NCBI GenBank assembly: GCA_018004645.1
Contig: JAGNBV010000024.1
Location: 1-32,714 of the forward strand
Origin: Bacteroidales bacterium
GTDB taxonomy: Bacteria; Bacteroidota; Bacteroidia; Bacteroidales; CAIWKO01
Reading direction: 5' to 3'
Length of the DNA stretch: 32,714 nucleotides
The translations under genes and the position numbers were made by a program. Below are positions 16,984 to 26,187 of the stretch, one piece after another. Each line of letters starts with the position of its first letter. Positions within the stretch are counted from its first letter, which is position 1. The notes beneath the pieces were generated by a model. It was not told the DNA's origin and searched no databases. It saw only the letters and a list, made by a program, of their open reading frames with translations.

Positions 16984-19110
16984 TTATTGTTGCTGGGGAG
17001 GTTTAGGCAATAAGGCTTTTCGTGACAATTTCAGTTTGCCGGTTTTTTTGTCTATTTCGATAAGTTTTACCTGCACTTCGTCACCAATTTTGAAAACTTT
17101 TTCCACGTCTTCTGTACGTTTCCAGTCAATCTCAGAAATGTGGAGCAAACCGTCTTTTCCGGGGAGTATCTCGATAAAGGCGCCAAAAGGCTGGAGGTTA
17201 CGGACTTTTCCGGTATATACCTCTCCCACTTCGGGGACAGCAACAATTTTCCTGATCCAATTGATAGCTTTGTCGGTAGATTCCTTATCGCTGGAAACGA
17301 TGTCCACGATTCCGAGTTCACCTTCTTCTTCGATGACAATAGTAGCACCGGTAGAATTCTGTATTTCCTGAATGATTTTGCCGCCCGGGCCAATAACAGC
17401 ACCGATAAATTCTTTAGGGATAGTCATTTGCACTATGCGGGGCACATGGGGTTTATAGTCGGCACGGGGCACAGAAATTGTTTTTTCCATTTCCCCAAGT
17501 ATATGAAAACGTCCTGCGCGAGCCTGGCTGAGGGCTTCGGAAAGTATTTCATACGACAGGCCATCAACTTTGATATCCATCTGGCAGGCTGTGATGCCAT
17601 CGCGGGTACCGGTAACTTTAAAGTCCATGTCGCCGAGATGGTCTTCGTCGCCTAGGATGTCGGACAAGATAGCATATTTTCCTTCGCTGCCACTGATGAG
17701 GCCCATAGCAATGCCAGACACGGGTTTTTTAAGTTTTACTCCGGCATCCATCAGTGCCAGGGTGCCGGCGCAGACGGTAGCCATGGAGGAGGATCCGTTT
17801 GATTCGAGGATGTCGGATACTATTCTAATGGTATAGGGATTTTCTTCGCCCCAGGGAATCATATTTTTAAGTGCCCGGTGTGCGAGGTTGCCGTGGCCTA
17901 TCTCGCGGCGGCCTGTTCCGCGCATCATTTTCACTTCTCCGGTGGAGAAAGGCGGAAAATTATAGTGGAGCATAAATTTGTTTTTTCCGTCGAAAATCAC
18001 GCCATCGATAATCTGCTCGTCAAGTTTGGTACCCAGGGTAACGGTGGTGAGCGACTGTGTTTCCCCGCGTGTAAAAATGGAGGATCCGTGGGCTGCGGGC
18101 AGGTAATCCACTTCGCACCAGATAGGTCTTATTTGGTCGAGTTTACGGCCATCGAGACGTTTTCTGTCGTTGAGCATCATGTTACGAACGGCTTCTTTTT
18201 CCACCTGAAAATAATACCTGTTGACCATAGCTTCTTTGGCAGCACGTTCTTCTTCGGGGATAGTAAGAATAAAATCGGCTTTGATTTTTTCGAAAGCTTC
18301 GGTGCGTTCGTGTTTGAGGGTTGCCTGGCTGGCAACATCATAAATTTTCTGATAGGCGAAGTTTCTGAGGTTTTCTTTCAGTGTTTCGTCGTTGGTTTCG
18401 TGGCAGTATTCGCGTTTGGCTTTTGATTTTTCAATCATGGCGGCCAGTTCGAGCTGAGCGCGGCACTGGATACGTATAGTTTCGTGAGCAAATTTGAGTG
18501 CCTCGAGGAGGTCGTTTTCAGAAACTTCTTTCATTTCGCCTTCCACCATCACGATGTTGTCCATAGAGGCAGCCACCATGATGTCAAAATCAGATAATAA
18601 AATGTCGGAGGTACTGGGGTTAACAACAAATTTGCCATCGATTCTTCCCACTCTCACTTCGGAGATTGGTCCGTTGAAAGGGATGTCGGATATGGTAAGG
18701 GCTGTAGAAGCTGCCAGGCATGCCAGGGCGTCGGGCATACATTCTTTATCTCCGGATATCAGAGTTACCAATACTTGTGTTTCAGCGTGATAGTCATCGG
18801 GGAAGAGGGGCCGCAAAGCTCTGTCGATAAGGCGCGACACCAATATTTCATATTCCGAGGGGCGGGCTTCGCGTTTGAAGAAACCTCCCGGGAAACGGCC
18901 AGTGGCTGCGTATTTTTCCTGGTAATCAACAGAGAGGGGCATGAAGTCAACATTTTCGCCGGCTTCTTTTTTTGACACCACTGTTGCCAGCAACATGGTA
19001 TCGCCCATTTTTACTACTACCGAACCGTCTGCCTGTTTGGCAAGTTTGCCGGTTTCCAGATTTATCATTCTTCCATCGCCTATATCAAACGATTTATTTA
19101 TTCCATTCAT
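16984..19110 (-). CDS. pnp: Polyribonucleotide nucleotidyltransferase (PNPase)
   Basis: The product is 708 residues, full length. It degrades RNA 3' to 5' by phosphorolysis as a trimer. Domains in order: first RNase PH domain (residues about 12-145, including [19 protein letters not shown]), a helical linker, second RNase PH domain (about 320-545, with [20 protein letters not shown] and the metal-binding [18 protein letters not shown]), KH domain ([13 protein letters not shown] near 570) and S1 domain ([20 protein letters not shown] near 635). A terminator and a 20-bp direct repeat separate it from rpsO. Many bacteria autoregulate pnp through its leader, and the repeat could take part (inference). 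Confidence 0.96.
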   Translation of the reverse strand: MNGINKSFDIGDGRMINLETGKLAKQADGSVVVKMGDTMLLATVVSKKEAGENVDFMPLSVDYQEKYAATGRFPGGFFKREARPSEYEILVSRLIDRALRPLFPDDYHAETQVLVTLISGDKECMPDALACLAASTALTISDIPFNGPISEVRVGRIDGKFVVNPSTSDILLSDFDIMVAASMDNIVMVEGEMKEVSENDLLEALKFAHETIRIQCRAQLELAAMIEKSKAKREYCHETNDETLKENLRNFAYQKIYDVASQATLKHERTEAFEKIKADFILTIPEEERAAKEAMVNRYYFQVEKEAVRNMMLNDRKRLDGRKLDQIRPIWCEVDYLPAAHGSSIFTRGETQSLTTVTLGTKLDEQIIDGVIFDGKNKFMLHYNFPPFSTGEVKMMRGTGRREIGHGNLAHRALKNMIPWGEENPYTIRIVSDILESNGSSSMATVCAGTLALMDAGVKLKKPVSGIAMGLISGSEGKYAILSDILGDEDHLGDMDFKVTGTRDGITACQMDIKVDGLSYEILSEALSQARAGRFHILGEMEKTISVPRADYKPHVPRIVQMTIPKEFIGAVIGPGGKIIQEIQNSTGATIVIEEEGELGIVDIVSSDKESTDKAINWIRKIVAVPEVGEVYTGKVRNLQPFGAFIEILPGKDGLLHISEIDWKRTEDVEKVFKIGDEVQVKLIEIDKKTGKLKLSRKALLPKPPQQQ

Positions 19111-19130
19111 AATTTTTAGTTTTTTTTAAT

Positions 19131-19170
19131 TAATATGCCTCTTTAAATTTTAATATGCCTCTTTAAATAA
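19131..19170 (-). repeat. 20-bp tandem duplication in the pnp leader
   Basis: Two adjacent 20-bp copies beginning TAATATGCCTCTTTAAA (19131-19150 and 19151-19170), differing only in the last two bases. On the minus strand each gives AAAGAGGCATATTA, lying between the rpsO terminator and the pnp ATG. It could be a duplicated regulatory site or promoter part. Confidence 0.7.
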
Positions 19171-19196
19171 AAAAAGGCAATTTGCATTGCCTTTTT
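19171..19196 (-). terminator. Intrinsic terminator after rpsO
   Basis: AAAAAGGCAA (19171-19180) and TTGCCTTTTT (19187-19196) form a perfect 10-bp stem with a 6-nt loop. It lies 15 bp after the rpsO stop and is followed by T residues on the minus strand. The stem is symmetric and could act in both directions, but only rpsO reads into it. Confidence 0.85.
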
Positions 19197-19210
19197 CAAC
19201 GTGATGGTAT

Positions 19211-19480
19211 TTATTTCCTTATTTTGAGTTCTTTAATGATTGCCCTGTAACGATTAATATCTCTGTCTTTGAGGTAATCGAGCAGGCACCTTCTTTTACC
19301 GACAAGACGCACCAGCGATCTGCGGGTAAAGCTGTCTTTATCATTTTTTTTGAGGTGTTCGGTAAGGTGCTGAATCCTAAGTGTAAACAATGCAATCTGT
19401 CCTTCAGCTGATCCTGTGTCAAACTCTGATTTCCCGTATTGTTTGAAGATATTTTTCTTTACTTCGTTTGTTAGATACAT
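19211..19480 (-). CDS. rpsO: 30S ribosomal protein S15
   Basis: The product is 89 residues, the standard length. It binds 16S rRNA early in 30S assembly. Conserved segments include FDTGSAEGQIALFTLRIQHL, LTEHLKKNDKDSFTRRSLVR and the end LVGKRRCLLDYLKDRDINRY. The ATG at 19480 is preceded by a good Bacteroidota promoter and followed by a strong terminator, so a monocistronic message is expected even though pnp lies next on the same strand. Confidence 0.97.
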   Translation of the reverse strand: MYLTNEVKKNIFKQYGKSEFDTGSAEGQIALFTLRIQHLTEHLKKNDKDSFTRRSLVRLVGKRRCLLDYLKDRDINRYRAIIKELKIRK

Positions 19481-19505
19481 TTTTCTTTGATATTAAATTG
19501 GAGTG

Positions 19506-19538
19506 CAAAAGTACAAAATTATTTTTTATGAAAACAAA
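19506..19538 (-). promoter_or_regulatory. Promoter of rpsO
   Basis: On the minus strand, TTTG (19538-19535), a 21-nt spacer, then TACTTTTG (19513-19506). Both match the Bacteroidota consensus. CACTCC follows directly, as it does after the rpsU -7 element. The leader is about 20 nt. Confidence 0.7.
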
Positions 19539-19559
19539 ATTAAAGGAAATTTTTTTTAA

Positions 19560-20567
19560 TTATTGAAAATTAAGCTCTGAGGTGTATTCACCGTGCATAA
19601 GTTTATCGATTGAAAAAGAGGTAAGGTTATAGGTAAGTTTTTTGGTGTAGCGTGCAGAAAAAATTCCGAGGCCGTTGCCGATATTGGTATAGAGCGGTCT
19701 TTCCTGAATAATGCTGTTCGATGGTTTGTTAAGGTCGATATAAATGCTCAATTCGTCGGCACCGGCAGAAATAACGAAATCCACCATACCGATGAGACGG
19801 ACCACATTGTAATCAACCGGGACCTCGGCAGCCACACGGCGATAGAAATCTTCTGAATTATAGTTGGTCAGGAGGGTTTCACCGCCCTTGAGCGTTTCGG
19901 ATTTTACCGTGCTCAGGTGCCAATCCACAAATTTATCAGTAGTATCATGTGTGGTGAGGTTCACCTCGCGATAATGAAAACGGAACCAGGGTTCGTAAAC
20001 GCGTCCGTTTTTGCCTGATTTCCAGGAAGCTTCCAGGGTGTTATAGGCAAGATTAGAGCCCACCAAACCGAGCAGGGGGTTTTCGGGGTTGTAGGAAGGC
20101 TTCATGATGGAAAAGTCGTGAATGAGGTTGGTGGCAGCGGTAACCTGATTGCCGGTAACCAGATTCCTGATTTTGAGACGGAACGAGTCAGCAGCGGCAA
20201 GTTGCTGGCCGGGAATAAAACGATAAACATCCTGTGCAGGATAATAAAACATCCCTGAATCTTTGTCGGCGATGGTTGTTTTTTCGAGGACAAAGGTGTT
20301 GACTTCGTTGCCGTTTGAAATCTGCGTAATGGTAACTTCCAGGTCGTTTCCATAAGAACTCAAAGCCGCATCGGAAGCCATTTCAATGGCATTGCCTTCG
20401 CCCAGAAAGGCCCTGGTGATTTTAACATATTGCACCGGTTGTGTCTGGTCTAACAAGCCATAAACGATAGCGATATCTTTTTTCTCGGCATTGATGTCAA
20501 AATCGGTCTTACAAGAATTTAAAAACAATGATAAAATAAGGAGAACAGGAAGAATTGCTTTACGCAT
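19560..20567 (-). CDS. DUF4249-like outer-membrane lipoprotein
   Basis: The product is 335 residues. The signal peptide ends in LFLNSC, so Cys19 is the likely lipidated residue. The body is beta-rich, with an early VYGLLDQTQPVQYVKITRAF segment and a late PLYTNIGNGLGIFSARYTKK segment. Both are typical of the DUF4249 family, which in Bacteroidota usually accompanies a TonB-linked outer-membrane protein. Here it stands alone between rpsO and the divergent panB, and the nearest TonB-type gene is 2.6 kb away. No enzymatic motif is visible and the ligand is unknown. A -7 element lies just upstream. Confidence 0.72.
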   Translation of the reverse strand: MRKAILPVLLILSLFLNSCKTDFDINAEKKDIAIVYGLLDQTQPVQYVKITRAFLGEGNAIEMASDAALSSYGNDLEVTITQISNGNEVNTFVLEKTTIADKDSGMFYYPAQDVYRFIPGQQLAAADSFRLKIRNLVTGNQVTAATNLIHDFSIMKPSYNPENPLLGLVGSNLAYNTLEASWKSGKNGRVYEPWFRFHYREVNLTTHDTTDKFVDWHLSTVKSETLKGGETLLTNYNSEDFYRRVAAEVPVDYNVVRLIGMVDFVISAGADELSIYIDLNKPSNSIIQERPLYTNIGNGLGIFSARYTKKLTYNLTSFSIDKLMHGEYTSELNFQ

Positions 20568-20586
20568 ATTGTTGATTAATTTGACA

Positions 20587-20594
20587 CAAAAGTA
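20587..20594 (-). promoter_or_regulatory. Probable -7 element for the DUF4249-like lipoprotein
   Basis: On the minus strand TACTTTTG, a full match to TAnnTTTG, 20 nt before the ATG at 20567. No TTG is seen at the matching -33 distance. Confidence 0.45.
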
Positions 20595-20676
20595 ACAATT
20601 TTGGCCGAAAGAGTGCTATATTATTAAATTATCGTATAAAAAAACAATGAAAGTGCGGATTTATTATATGATTTGG

Positions 20677-20684
20677 TAACTTTG
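20677..20684 (+). promoter_or_regulatory. Probable -7 element of the panB promoter
   Basis: TAACTTTG matches TAnnTTTG and lies 20 nt before the panB ATG. The -33 region (around 20653) has GTG rather than TTG, so the promoter is only partly matched. Confidence 0.5.
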
Positions 20685-20704
20685 CAATAAAATAATCCAA
20701 AATT

Positions 20705-21523
20705 ATGACCACAGAACCAGCAAAAATTGCCAAGATTACCACTCACGTGTTGCGTGAAATGAAATTGCGCGGAAGAAAAATTGCCATGCTCACGGCCTAT
20801 GATTTTTCTTTTGCTAAAATTCTTGATGCAGCTGAAATTGACATCATTCTGGTGGGAGATTCGGCATCGAACGTGATGGCCGGGCACTCTTCCACCCTGC
20901 CCATAACGCTCGACCAGATGATATATCATGCCGCCTCGGTAATGCGGGGTGTAACGCGCGCCCTGGTAGTTGTTGACCTTCCGTTTGGCACGTATCAGGG
21001 AAATTCCATGGAAGCCTTGTCATCGGCTATCAGGATAATGAAAGAAACAGGAGCCGACGCAGTAAAGCTGGAAGGCGGACGCGAAGTGCTTGAATCGGTG
21101 GAAAGGATACTCTCGGCAGGCATACCTGTGATGGGGCATCTGGGGCTTACGCCACAGTCCATCCATAAATTCGGGACTTACGTGGTGCGTGCCACCGAAG
21201 AAAAAGAAGCCCAGAAACTGATAGAGGATGCCCGCCTGCTTGATGAGGTTGGGTGTTTCGGGATAGTTCTGGAAAAAATTCCCGCCAAATTAGCCGCACA
21301 GGTTACCCGCGAAGTAAAAACCCCTGTAATAGGTATTGGTGCAGGCGGAGAAGTAGACGGACAGGTGCTGGTATTGCACGATATGCTGGGACTGAATATG
21401 GAGTTTTCGCCGCGTTTTCTGCGTCGCTACCATAACCTCCAGGAAGAAGTGCTTGGAGCCGTTACGGCGTATATCAAGGATGTGAAATCAAGAGATTTCC
21501 CAAACGAAAAAGAGCAATATTAA
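20705..21523 (+). CDS. panB: 3-methyl-2-oxobutanoate hydroxymethyltransferase (ketopantoate hydroxymethyltransferase)
   Basis: The product is 272 residues, standard length. It adds a hydroxymethyl group from methylene-tetrahydrofolate to 2-oxoisovalerate, the first committed step to pantothenate and coenzyme A. Family segments are clear: [34 protein letters not shown] (Mg2+-binding Asp), [36 protein letters not shown] and [20 protein letters not shown]. The frame ends 2 bp before the pseudouridine synthase ATG, so the two are almost certainly co-transcribed. No other pan gene lies in the window. Confidence 0.96.
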   Translation: MTTEPAKIAKITTHVLREMKLRGRKIAMLTAYDFSFAKILDAAEIDIILVGDSASNVMAGHSSTLPITLDQMIYHAASVMRGVTRALVVVDLPFGTYQGNSMEALSSAIRIMKETGADAVKLEGGREVLESVERILSAGIPVMGHLGLTPQSIHKFGTYVVRATEEKEAQKLIEDARLLDEVGCFGIVLEKIPAKLAAQVTREVKTPVIGIGAGGEVDGQVLVLHDMLGLNMEFSPRFLRRYHNLQEEVLGAVTAYIKDVKSRDFPNEKEQY

Positions 21524-21525
21524 CC

Positions 21526-22224
21526 ATGTCGTTTGATATTGCCTCGCAAATTTTGTATGAAGACAACCACCTGATAATCATCAATAAAAAACCATCACAA
21601 TTGGTTCAGCCTGACCTGTCGGGCGATGATTCGCTGGAGTTGGCAATAAAATTGTTTTTAAAACAAAAATACCACAAGCCCGGTGAAGCTTTTCTGGGTG
21701 TTGTACACCGCATCGACCGTCCGGTGAGCGGCACGGTGGTTTTTGCAAAAACCAGCAAAGCCCTAGTGCGCCTGAACGAGATGTTGAAAAAACACGAATT
21801 AAAAAAAACATATTGGGCTATCGTTAAAAACAAGCCACCGCAGGATGCCGGTGTACTTTCGCAATATCTTTTAAGAAACCCGAAACAAAACAAAAGTGTG
21901 GTATATCACGTACCAGTTGAAAATGCTCAGTTGGCCGAGCTTTGTTACCGCATGATTGGCAACAGCGATCAATATTTTTTGCTGGAAATCGACCTGATGA
22001 CCGGCCGCCACCATCAGATACGCGCCCAATTGGCGGCCTTAGGTTGTCCTATCAAAGGCGACCTCAAATACGGCTTTGACCGCAGCAACCGCGATGGATC
22101 GATATGTTTGCATGCCGTGAAAATTGATTTTATACATCCGGTAAGCCGGGAACGTGTATCTGTACAGGCACCATTACCCGAAGGTGATGTGTGGAAATTT
22201 TTTTCGGCTTATGCCTTGCCGTGA
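21526..22224 (+). CDS. RluA-family RNA pseudouridine synthase
   Basis: The product is 232 residues, a single catalytic domain with no N-terminal S4 domain. The catalytic motif is HRIDRPVSGTVVFAKTSKAL (near residues 62-81), where the family norm is HRLDxxTSG. Its aspartate forms the adduct with the target uridine. LMTGRHHQIRAQLAALGCPI and GDLKYG are the other conserved segments. The short length and the Pro-Val-Ser variant point to the RluA/RluC-like subgroup common in Bacteroidota. The target (rRNA or tRNA position) cannot be read from sequence. It directly follows panB with a 2-bp gap, a pairing I recall from other Bacteroidota. Confidence 0.9.
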   Translation: MSFDIASQILYEDNHLIIINKKPSQLVQPDLSGDDSLELAIKLFLKQKYHKPGEAFLGVVHRIDRPVSGTVVFAKTSKALVRLNEMLKKHELKKTYWAIVKNKPPQDAGVLSQYLLRNPKQNKSVVYHVPVENAQLAELCYRMIGNSDQYFLLEIDLMTGRHHQIRAQLAALGCPIKGDLKYGFDRSNRDGSICLHAVKIDFIHPVSRERVSVQAPLPEGDVWKFFSAYALP

Positions 22225-22421
22225 AAGTTGGCAGATGGTATAGTAACACGGCCGGCCTCCTCACTTTGATATCTGCCTGCTGCTTCTGCCCAGCCGAAAA
22301 ATTCAAGTAAAACACCCATATTCTTCGGTCCGCCAAAAGAAACCCGGAGAATCCGCAAATGATTGGTGGTTCCGGGAATTTCCTTTGATGGGGTCAACCC
22401 GACCTGTTATACACACCGAAA

Positions 22422-23174
22422 TCAATACCTGACGCCCCATGGAAATTCTTCGGCCTTGCGTTTGTCTTCATAGAAATTTTTGAGAATAGCCATGTACTCA
22501 GTGCCATTGAGTTTTTTGGCTTTGAGTTTTTTGGGTAATTCAAACTCATTAGTCAGTGAAACATTTTCAATTTTTTCGGCAGTCAGTACTTCAGCACCAT
22601 TGTTAATATCCACTTCGAGTATCATTCCGGGCAATCCGAAAAACCGGTCGGGGCCAGCCTGTACCGGCATATCCAGGGCAAACCAGGCCACGATTTTCTG
22701 TCCGCGAAGGGTATCCTTCAGCGTGGCATTCATACACACATGGCCGGCCACCTCTTTCAGGTCGTTCTTGATTTTCCAGTCGGGCATTTTCAGGGAATCG
22801 GAGATCAGGTAAGTTTTTCCAAGCATTTCCAACGCATGCACATAAGTCTGATCTTTAAAATTATGAATCATAAAAAACGTTTCTTTTCTGCCTTGGTACC
22901 CGCCGCGATCGCCATCGGGACTTTCCTCAGAATCCTCGAAACGTGATTGAGTATCCGAAAAATATAAAATACTATATATCTTCCATTCCGACCGGTTGCC
23001 CCACATATAAGCCGTTCGTTCTTTGCTTTCTTTGCTCAGGTAGTCGCAGGCGTTAAGCATCTTTACCCAGTTATAGGTAGTGAGGTATTTTATTTTGCCT
23101 GCTTGCTGCCCGAAACTTTTAAAACACACTCCGAAAAAGGCAAGAAAAGCTATTGCTAAGAGAATTTTTTTCAT
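22422..23174 (-). CDS. GLPGLI family exported protein
   Basis: The product is 250 residues with a signal peptide ending near CFKSFGQQ. The defining motif is present as FGLPGMILEVDINNG (about residues 180-194), in place of the name-giving GLPGLI. The family occurs in Bacteroidota next to outer-membrane barrel proteins with a carboxypeptidase-like regulatory domain, as here: the barrel gene ends 22 bp upstream. Function is unknown. A periplasmic or surface partner of the barrel is inferred from this recurrent pairing. Confidence 0.88.
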   Translation of the reverse strand: MKKILLAIAFLAFFGVCFKSFGQQAGKIKYLTTYNWVKMLNACDYLSKESKERTAYMWGNRSEWKIYSILYFSDTQSRFEDSEESPDGDRGGYQGRKETFFMIHNFKDQTYVHALEMLGKTYLISDSLKMPDWKIKNDLKEVAGHVCMNATLKDTLRGQKIVAWFALDMPVQAGPDRFFGLPGMILEVDINNGAEVLTAEKIENVSLTNEFELPKKLKAKKLNGTEYMAILKNFYEDKRKAEEFPWGVRY

Positions 23175-23196
23175 ACGGTATTGATTATGTTGATTA

Positions 23197-26025
23197 TCAG
23201 AAATGCCTGTCTTTTTTAATTTTCGTTTCGTATCCCTTGATATTGTAACTAACGCTTAGCATAAAATATCGTGCAAGCGTTTCGGCCACACTGCGCCCGT
23301 AATAGTTTTGATAAGAAAATTGCTGCACATATTGCCGTTGATTGAAAATATCAAAAGCGGCCACCCGTACTTCAAAATGGTTTTTCTTTCCGATAAGCTG
23401 ACGTATCGAGGCGTTGAGGACAGGAATATTCTTTTCGTATCCATAAAGTGAGTTTCGGTAAAACTCATAATCAAAATTACTTTCAAAAAATGTTTTCGTC
23501 AAAAACTGCCATTTTACTGATAATCCGGCTTTATAGGTCTGCGAAAACTGGTTGCGTTCCGAATTCATCGACAGGCGGGCATCGGCCAGCGAAGCCCTTC
23601 CCGACAAAGCAATTACAAGCTGCTGGATGGGGGTGATGCTGAACGAAGTGTTCAGATTATAACGGTATTGGTGATTTTGGTTGAAAACCTCATTAACAAA
23701 AGAGCCATAGTTATCATAATTGAAGCCCACACTCCAGTCGTTGGTAAATTTTGTTTTTATTATCGGATAACCAAACCATGCCCAGGAATTAATACTATGT
23801 GACTCCGAATTATTCTCCGGTGCAGATACGGTTACTATTCCCAGCGAATCGAGCCACACCATGTTTTGATTATACGAAATTTTGTTGGCGCAATAACTGT
23901 ATTGTGCGCTGATACCGGCATGCGAGAAAGTAGCCGGATTATAATAATTGTAATCCAACTCAAAATTGTGGGTACGTTCGGGTTTCAGGTTGATATTGCC
24001 CACCGTGCGATAAAGAGGATTGGATACGCTGGGTACCGGCTGCAAATAATCAAACGAAGGCTCGGTTACATCATACCCGTAATCAAACTCAAGCCACATA
24101 TTGTTTGGAAATTCATATGAAATATTGAATTTGGGGCACAGGCTCCAATAATCTTTTTCAATAGGGTCGGTAATCAATGGCATGTTTTCGTCCACGGCAT
24201 ACTTCCCGTTCAGTGTCAGGTATTGTCCGGCAACGCCCAGCATGATATTCAGCCCGTTGTAGGAATAGCGAAAATCAGTTCCCAGGCGGTTGATCATCAC
24301 TTTGTTGGTATAATAAACGCTCAGGCTGTCGATCCGTATTTCGCTGTGTATGGCGTCCGTAATCTGGCGGTTTACCTTATTGCTTGAGGTGTTAAAGTTG
24401 TAGAACACTTCCATAAAAAACTTCTTCGACAGCGGCTCAGTGTACAGCAGGCTGGATTTTATCTGTTGTTTGTTGTAATCTCTGTCAGAGTAGCGATGCA
24501 GCACTTCCTCGTAAGAGGGGATGAAGCGAATGTTGCGCGAATAGTATTTTTCATTTTCGTTGCCGGGGTTAATGTTATAGGCGGCACTAACGGCAAAGGA
24601 ACGCCCTTTTGTTTTGAACTTATGTCTATAGATGGCAGTACTGTTAAGTTTCCAGGAATTGATATCCGATGCATTATTGGTAAGCAGGTTGTTGATAATC
24701 TCATTAGCGCCATCGAAATAAAAACTTGTCTTCAGGTTGTTTCTGCCGGTGATATTGTACCTGAAATTAGCCTTGACAATCAACACATTGTTGGAATCGA
24801 TATTCTGTTCGATACGAGCCGCAATGGTGTGACTTTGTCTTGTGTCGGAATAATCCGTGGTGTCGTTATTAAAATAGGAGCTATCCTGAAAGAAAGTTTC
24901 CTTATAGTCAAACTGGTCGTACTCCTGTTGGTTATTTTTGTAGAAATAAGAGACATTGAACTTGGTGATTTTGTTATCGAAGTTATAATTTGCTCCGCCG
25001 CCATAGTTTTTAGTGAATCCACGTCCGTCGAAATAGCTAATTGGAGAGTCGTCCTCGGTCATATAAAAATATCTTCCCCTGCCTGAGCTGAAGCCAAAAT
25101 CGCCGTTATCGTAACGGTCGAAGGTGGATTGTCCCTTAAACTCACTGTAGTCTTCCCAATTGACACCGGTTTCATTTATATTGTTGGCATAGCCAATAAA
25201 CGATAGTTGTGATTTTTTATCAAAACGGTTAAAATTGCCACGTCCTGCCCACCGTAGTACCCCTTCTTCATTGGCGCCGCCGGCTACAGTAACTTTACCG
25301 AAATTACCTTTTTTAAACTCATCTTTCAACTCGAGGTTCATGGCTTTTTCTTTCACACCGTCATCCACACCGGTGAGCTGTGCCTGTTCCGACTTTTCGT
25401 CAAACACCTGCACCTTGGACACCGCATTGGCATCGAGATTTTTTGTTGCTCCTGCAGGGTCATCACCAAAAAAAGTTTTCCCGTCCACATATACCCTTTT
25501 TACGTCTTTGCCCTGCGATTTCAGATTCCCCGAAGCATCCACTTCGATACCGGGCAGCCGCCGCAACAGGTCTTCAACGGAAGAGCCCGGAGGCGCTCTG
25601 AAGGTGGTGGCATCGTATTCGATCGTATCGCCTCTGATAGATAAAGGGGCTTTGGCTTCGCGTATAACAACCTCAAAAAGCTCCTTGGCGATAGGTTTGA
25701 TGGATACGGTACCCAGGTCGTTGATGCTGGTATTGGCAGGCGCCAGGTATTGCTGCAGCGGCAAAAAACTGATATGAGAAACTTTCAGCAGGTAGGCCGT
25801 ATTTCTTACATTATTAAATGCAAATCCGCCATGTTCGTTGCTTTGAGTAAAATTTTGCAGCGTGGAGTCTTTTGGGCTAAGCAACATTACGGTAGCAAAA
25901 GCAGCCTCATTATTATCTTTATCTTTTATCACACCCTTGATGGTAACGCGTCCCGGTGTCTGGGCATAAAGGGTTCCAGCACCCAGTAACAAAAACAGTA
26001 AGACAATTTTTTTAATGTAGTTCAT
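23197..26025 (-). CDS. Outer-membrane beta-barrel protein with CarboxypepD_reg-like and TonB plug domains
   Basis: The product is 942 residues from the ATG at 26025 (MNYIKKIVLLFLLLGAG). An upstream in-frame start would only add eight residues before the signal peptide. After cleavage near LYAQ come a carboxypeptidase-regulatory-like domain (VTIKGVIKDKDNNEAAFATV, residues about 27-105), a plug domain (SVEDLLRRLPGIEVDASG, KRVYVDGKTFFGDDP, residues about 140-225) and a long barrel ending in a C-terminal phenylalanine (KKDRHF). The layout matches the OMP_b-brl_3 family, related to TonB-dependent transporters. Substrate is unknown. It is the first gene of the pair with the GLPGLI protein. Confidence 0.9.
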   Translation of the reverse strand: MNYIKKIVLLFLLLGAGTLYAQTPGRVTIKGVIKDKDNNEAAFATVMLLSPKDSTLQNFTQSNEHGGFAFNNVRNTAYLLKVSHISFLPLQQYLAPANTSINDLGTVSIKPIAKELFEVVIREAKAPLSIRGDTIEYDATTFRAPPGSSVEDLLRRLPGIEVDASGNLKSQGKDVKRVYVDGKTFFGDDPAGATKNLDANAVSKVQVFDEKSEQAQLTGVDDGVKEKAMNLELKDEFKKGNFGKVTVAGGANEEGVLRWAGRGNFNRFDKKSQLSFIGYANNINETGVNWEDYSEFKGQSTFDRYDNGDFGFSSGRGRYFYMTEDDSPISYFDGRGFTKNYGGGANYNFDNKITKFNVSYFYKNNQQEYDQFDYKETFFQDSSYFNNDTTDYSDTRQSHTIAARIEQNIDSNNVLIVKANFRYNITGRNNLKTSFYFDGANEIINNLLTNNASDINSWKLNSTAIYRHKFKTKGRSFAVSAAYNINPGNENEKYYSRNIRFIPSYEEVLHRYSDRDYNKQQIKSSLLYTEPLSKKFFMEVFYNFNTSSNKVNRQITDAIHSEIRIDSLSVYYTNKVMINRLGTDFRYSYNGLNIMLGVAGQYLTLNGKYAVDENMPLITDPIEKDYWSLCPKFNISYEFPNNMWLEFDYGYDVTEPSFDYLQPVPSVSNPLYRTVGNINLKPERTHNFELDYNYYNPATFSHAGISAQYSYCANKISYNQNMVWLDSLGIVTVSAPENNSESHSINSWAWFGYPIIKTKFTNDWSVGFNYDNYGSFVNEVFNQNHQYRYNLNTSFSITPIQQLVIALSGRASLADARLSMNSERNQFSQTYKAGLSVKWQFLTKTFFESNFDYEFYRNSLYGYEKNIPVLNASIRQLIGKKNHFEVRVAAFDIFNQRQYVQQFSYQNYYGRSVAETLARYFMLSVSYNIKGYETKIKKDRHF

Positions 26026-26130
26026 TTTAGTATTTATATGATCGCACAATAGGACTTCCGAAATTTATTTTTGTTACATATCCGGCCATAATTTTAACTA
26101 TAAAAATCCAAATTAATTATTTTTCATATC

Positions 26131-26168
26131 AAAAAAAAATCCAGAATATTATTAAACACCCTGGATTT
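26131..26168 (-). terminator. Intrinsic terminator after the esterase gene
   Basis: AAATCCAG (26137-26144) and CTGGATTT (26161-26168) form an 8-bp stem with a 16-nt loop. On the minus strand it is followed by a run of T residues (plus-strand A run 26131-26139). It starts 19 bp after the esterase stop and separates that gene from the barrel/GLPGLI pair. Confidence 0.75.
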
Positions 26169-26187
26169 CAAAAAGATAACAACCCTT

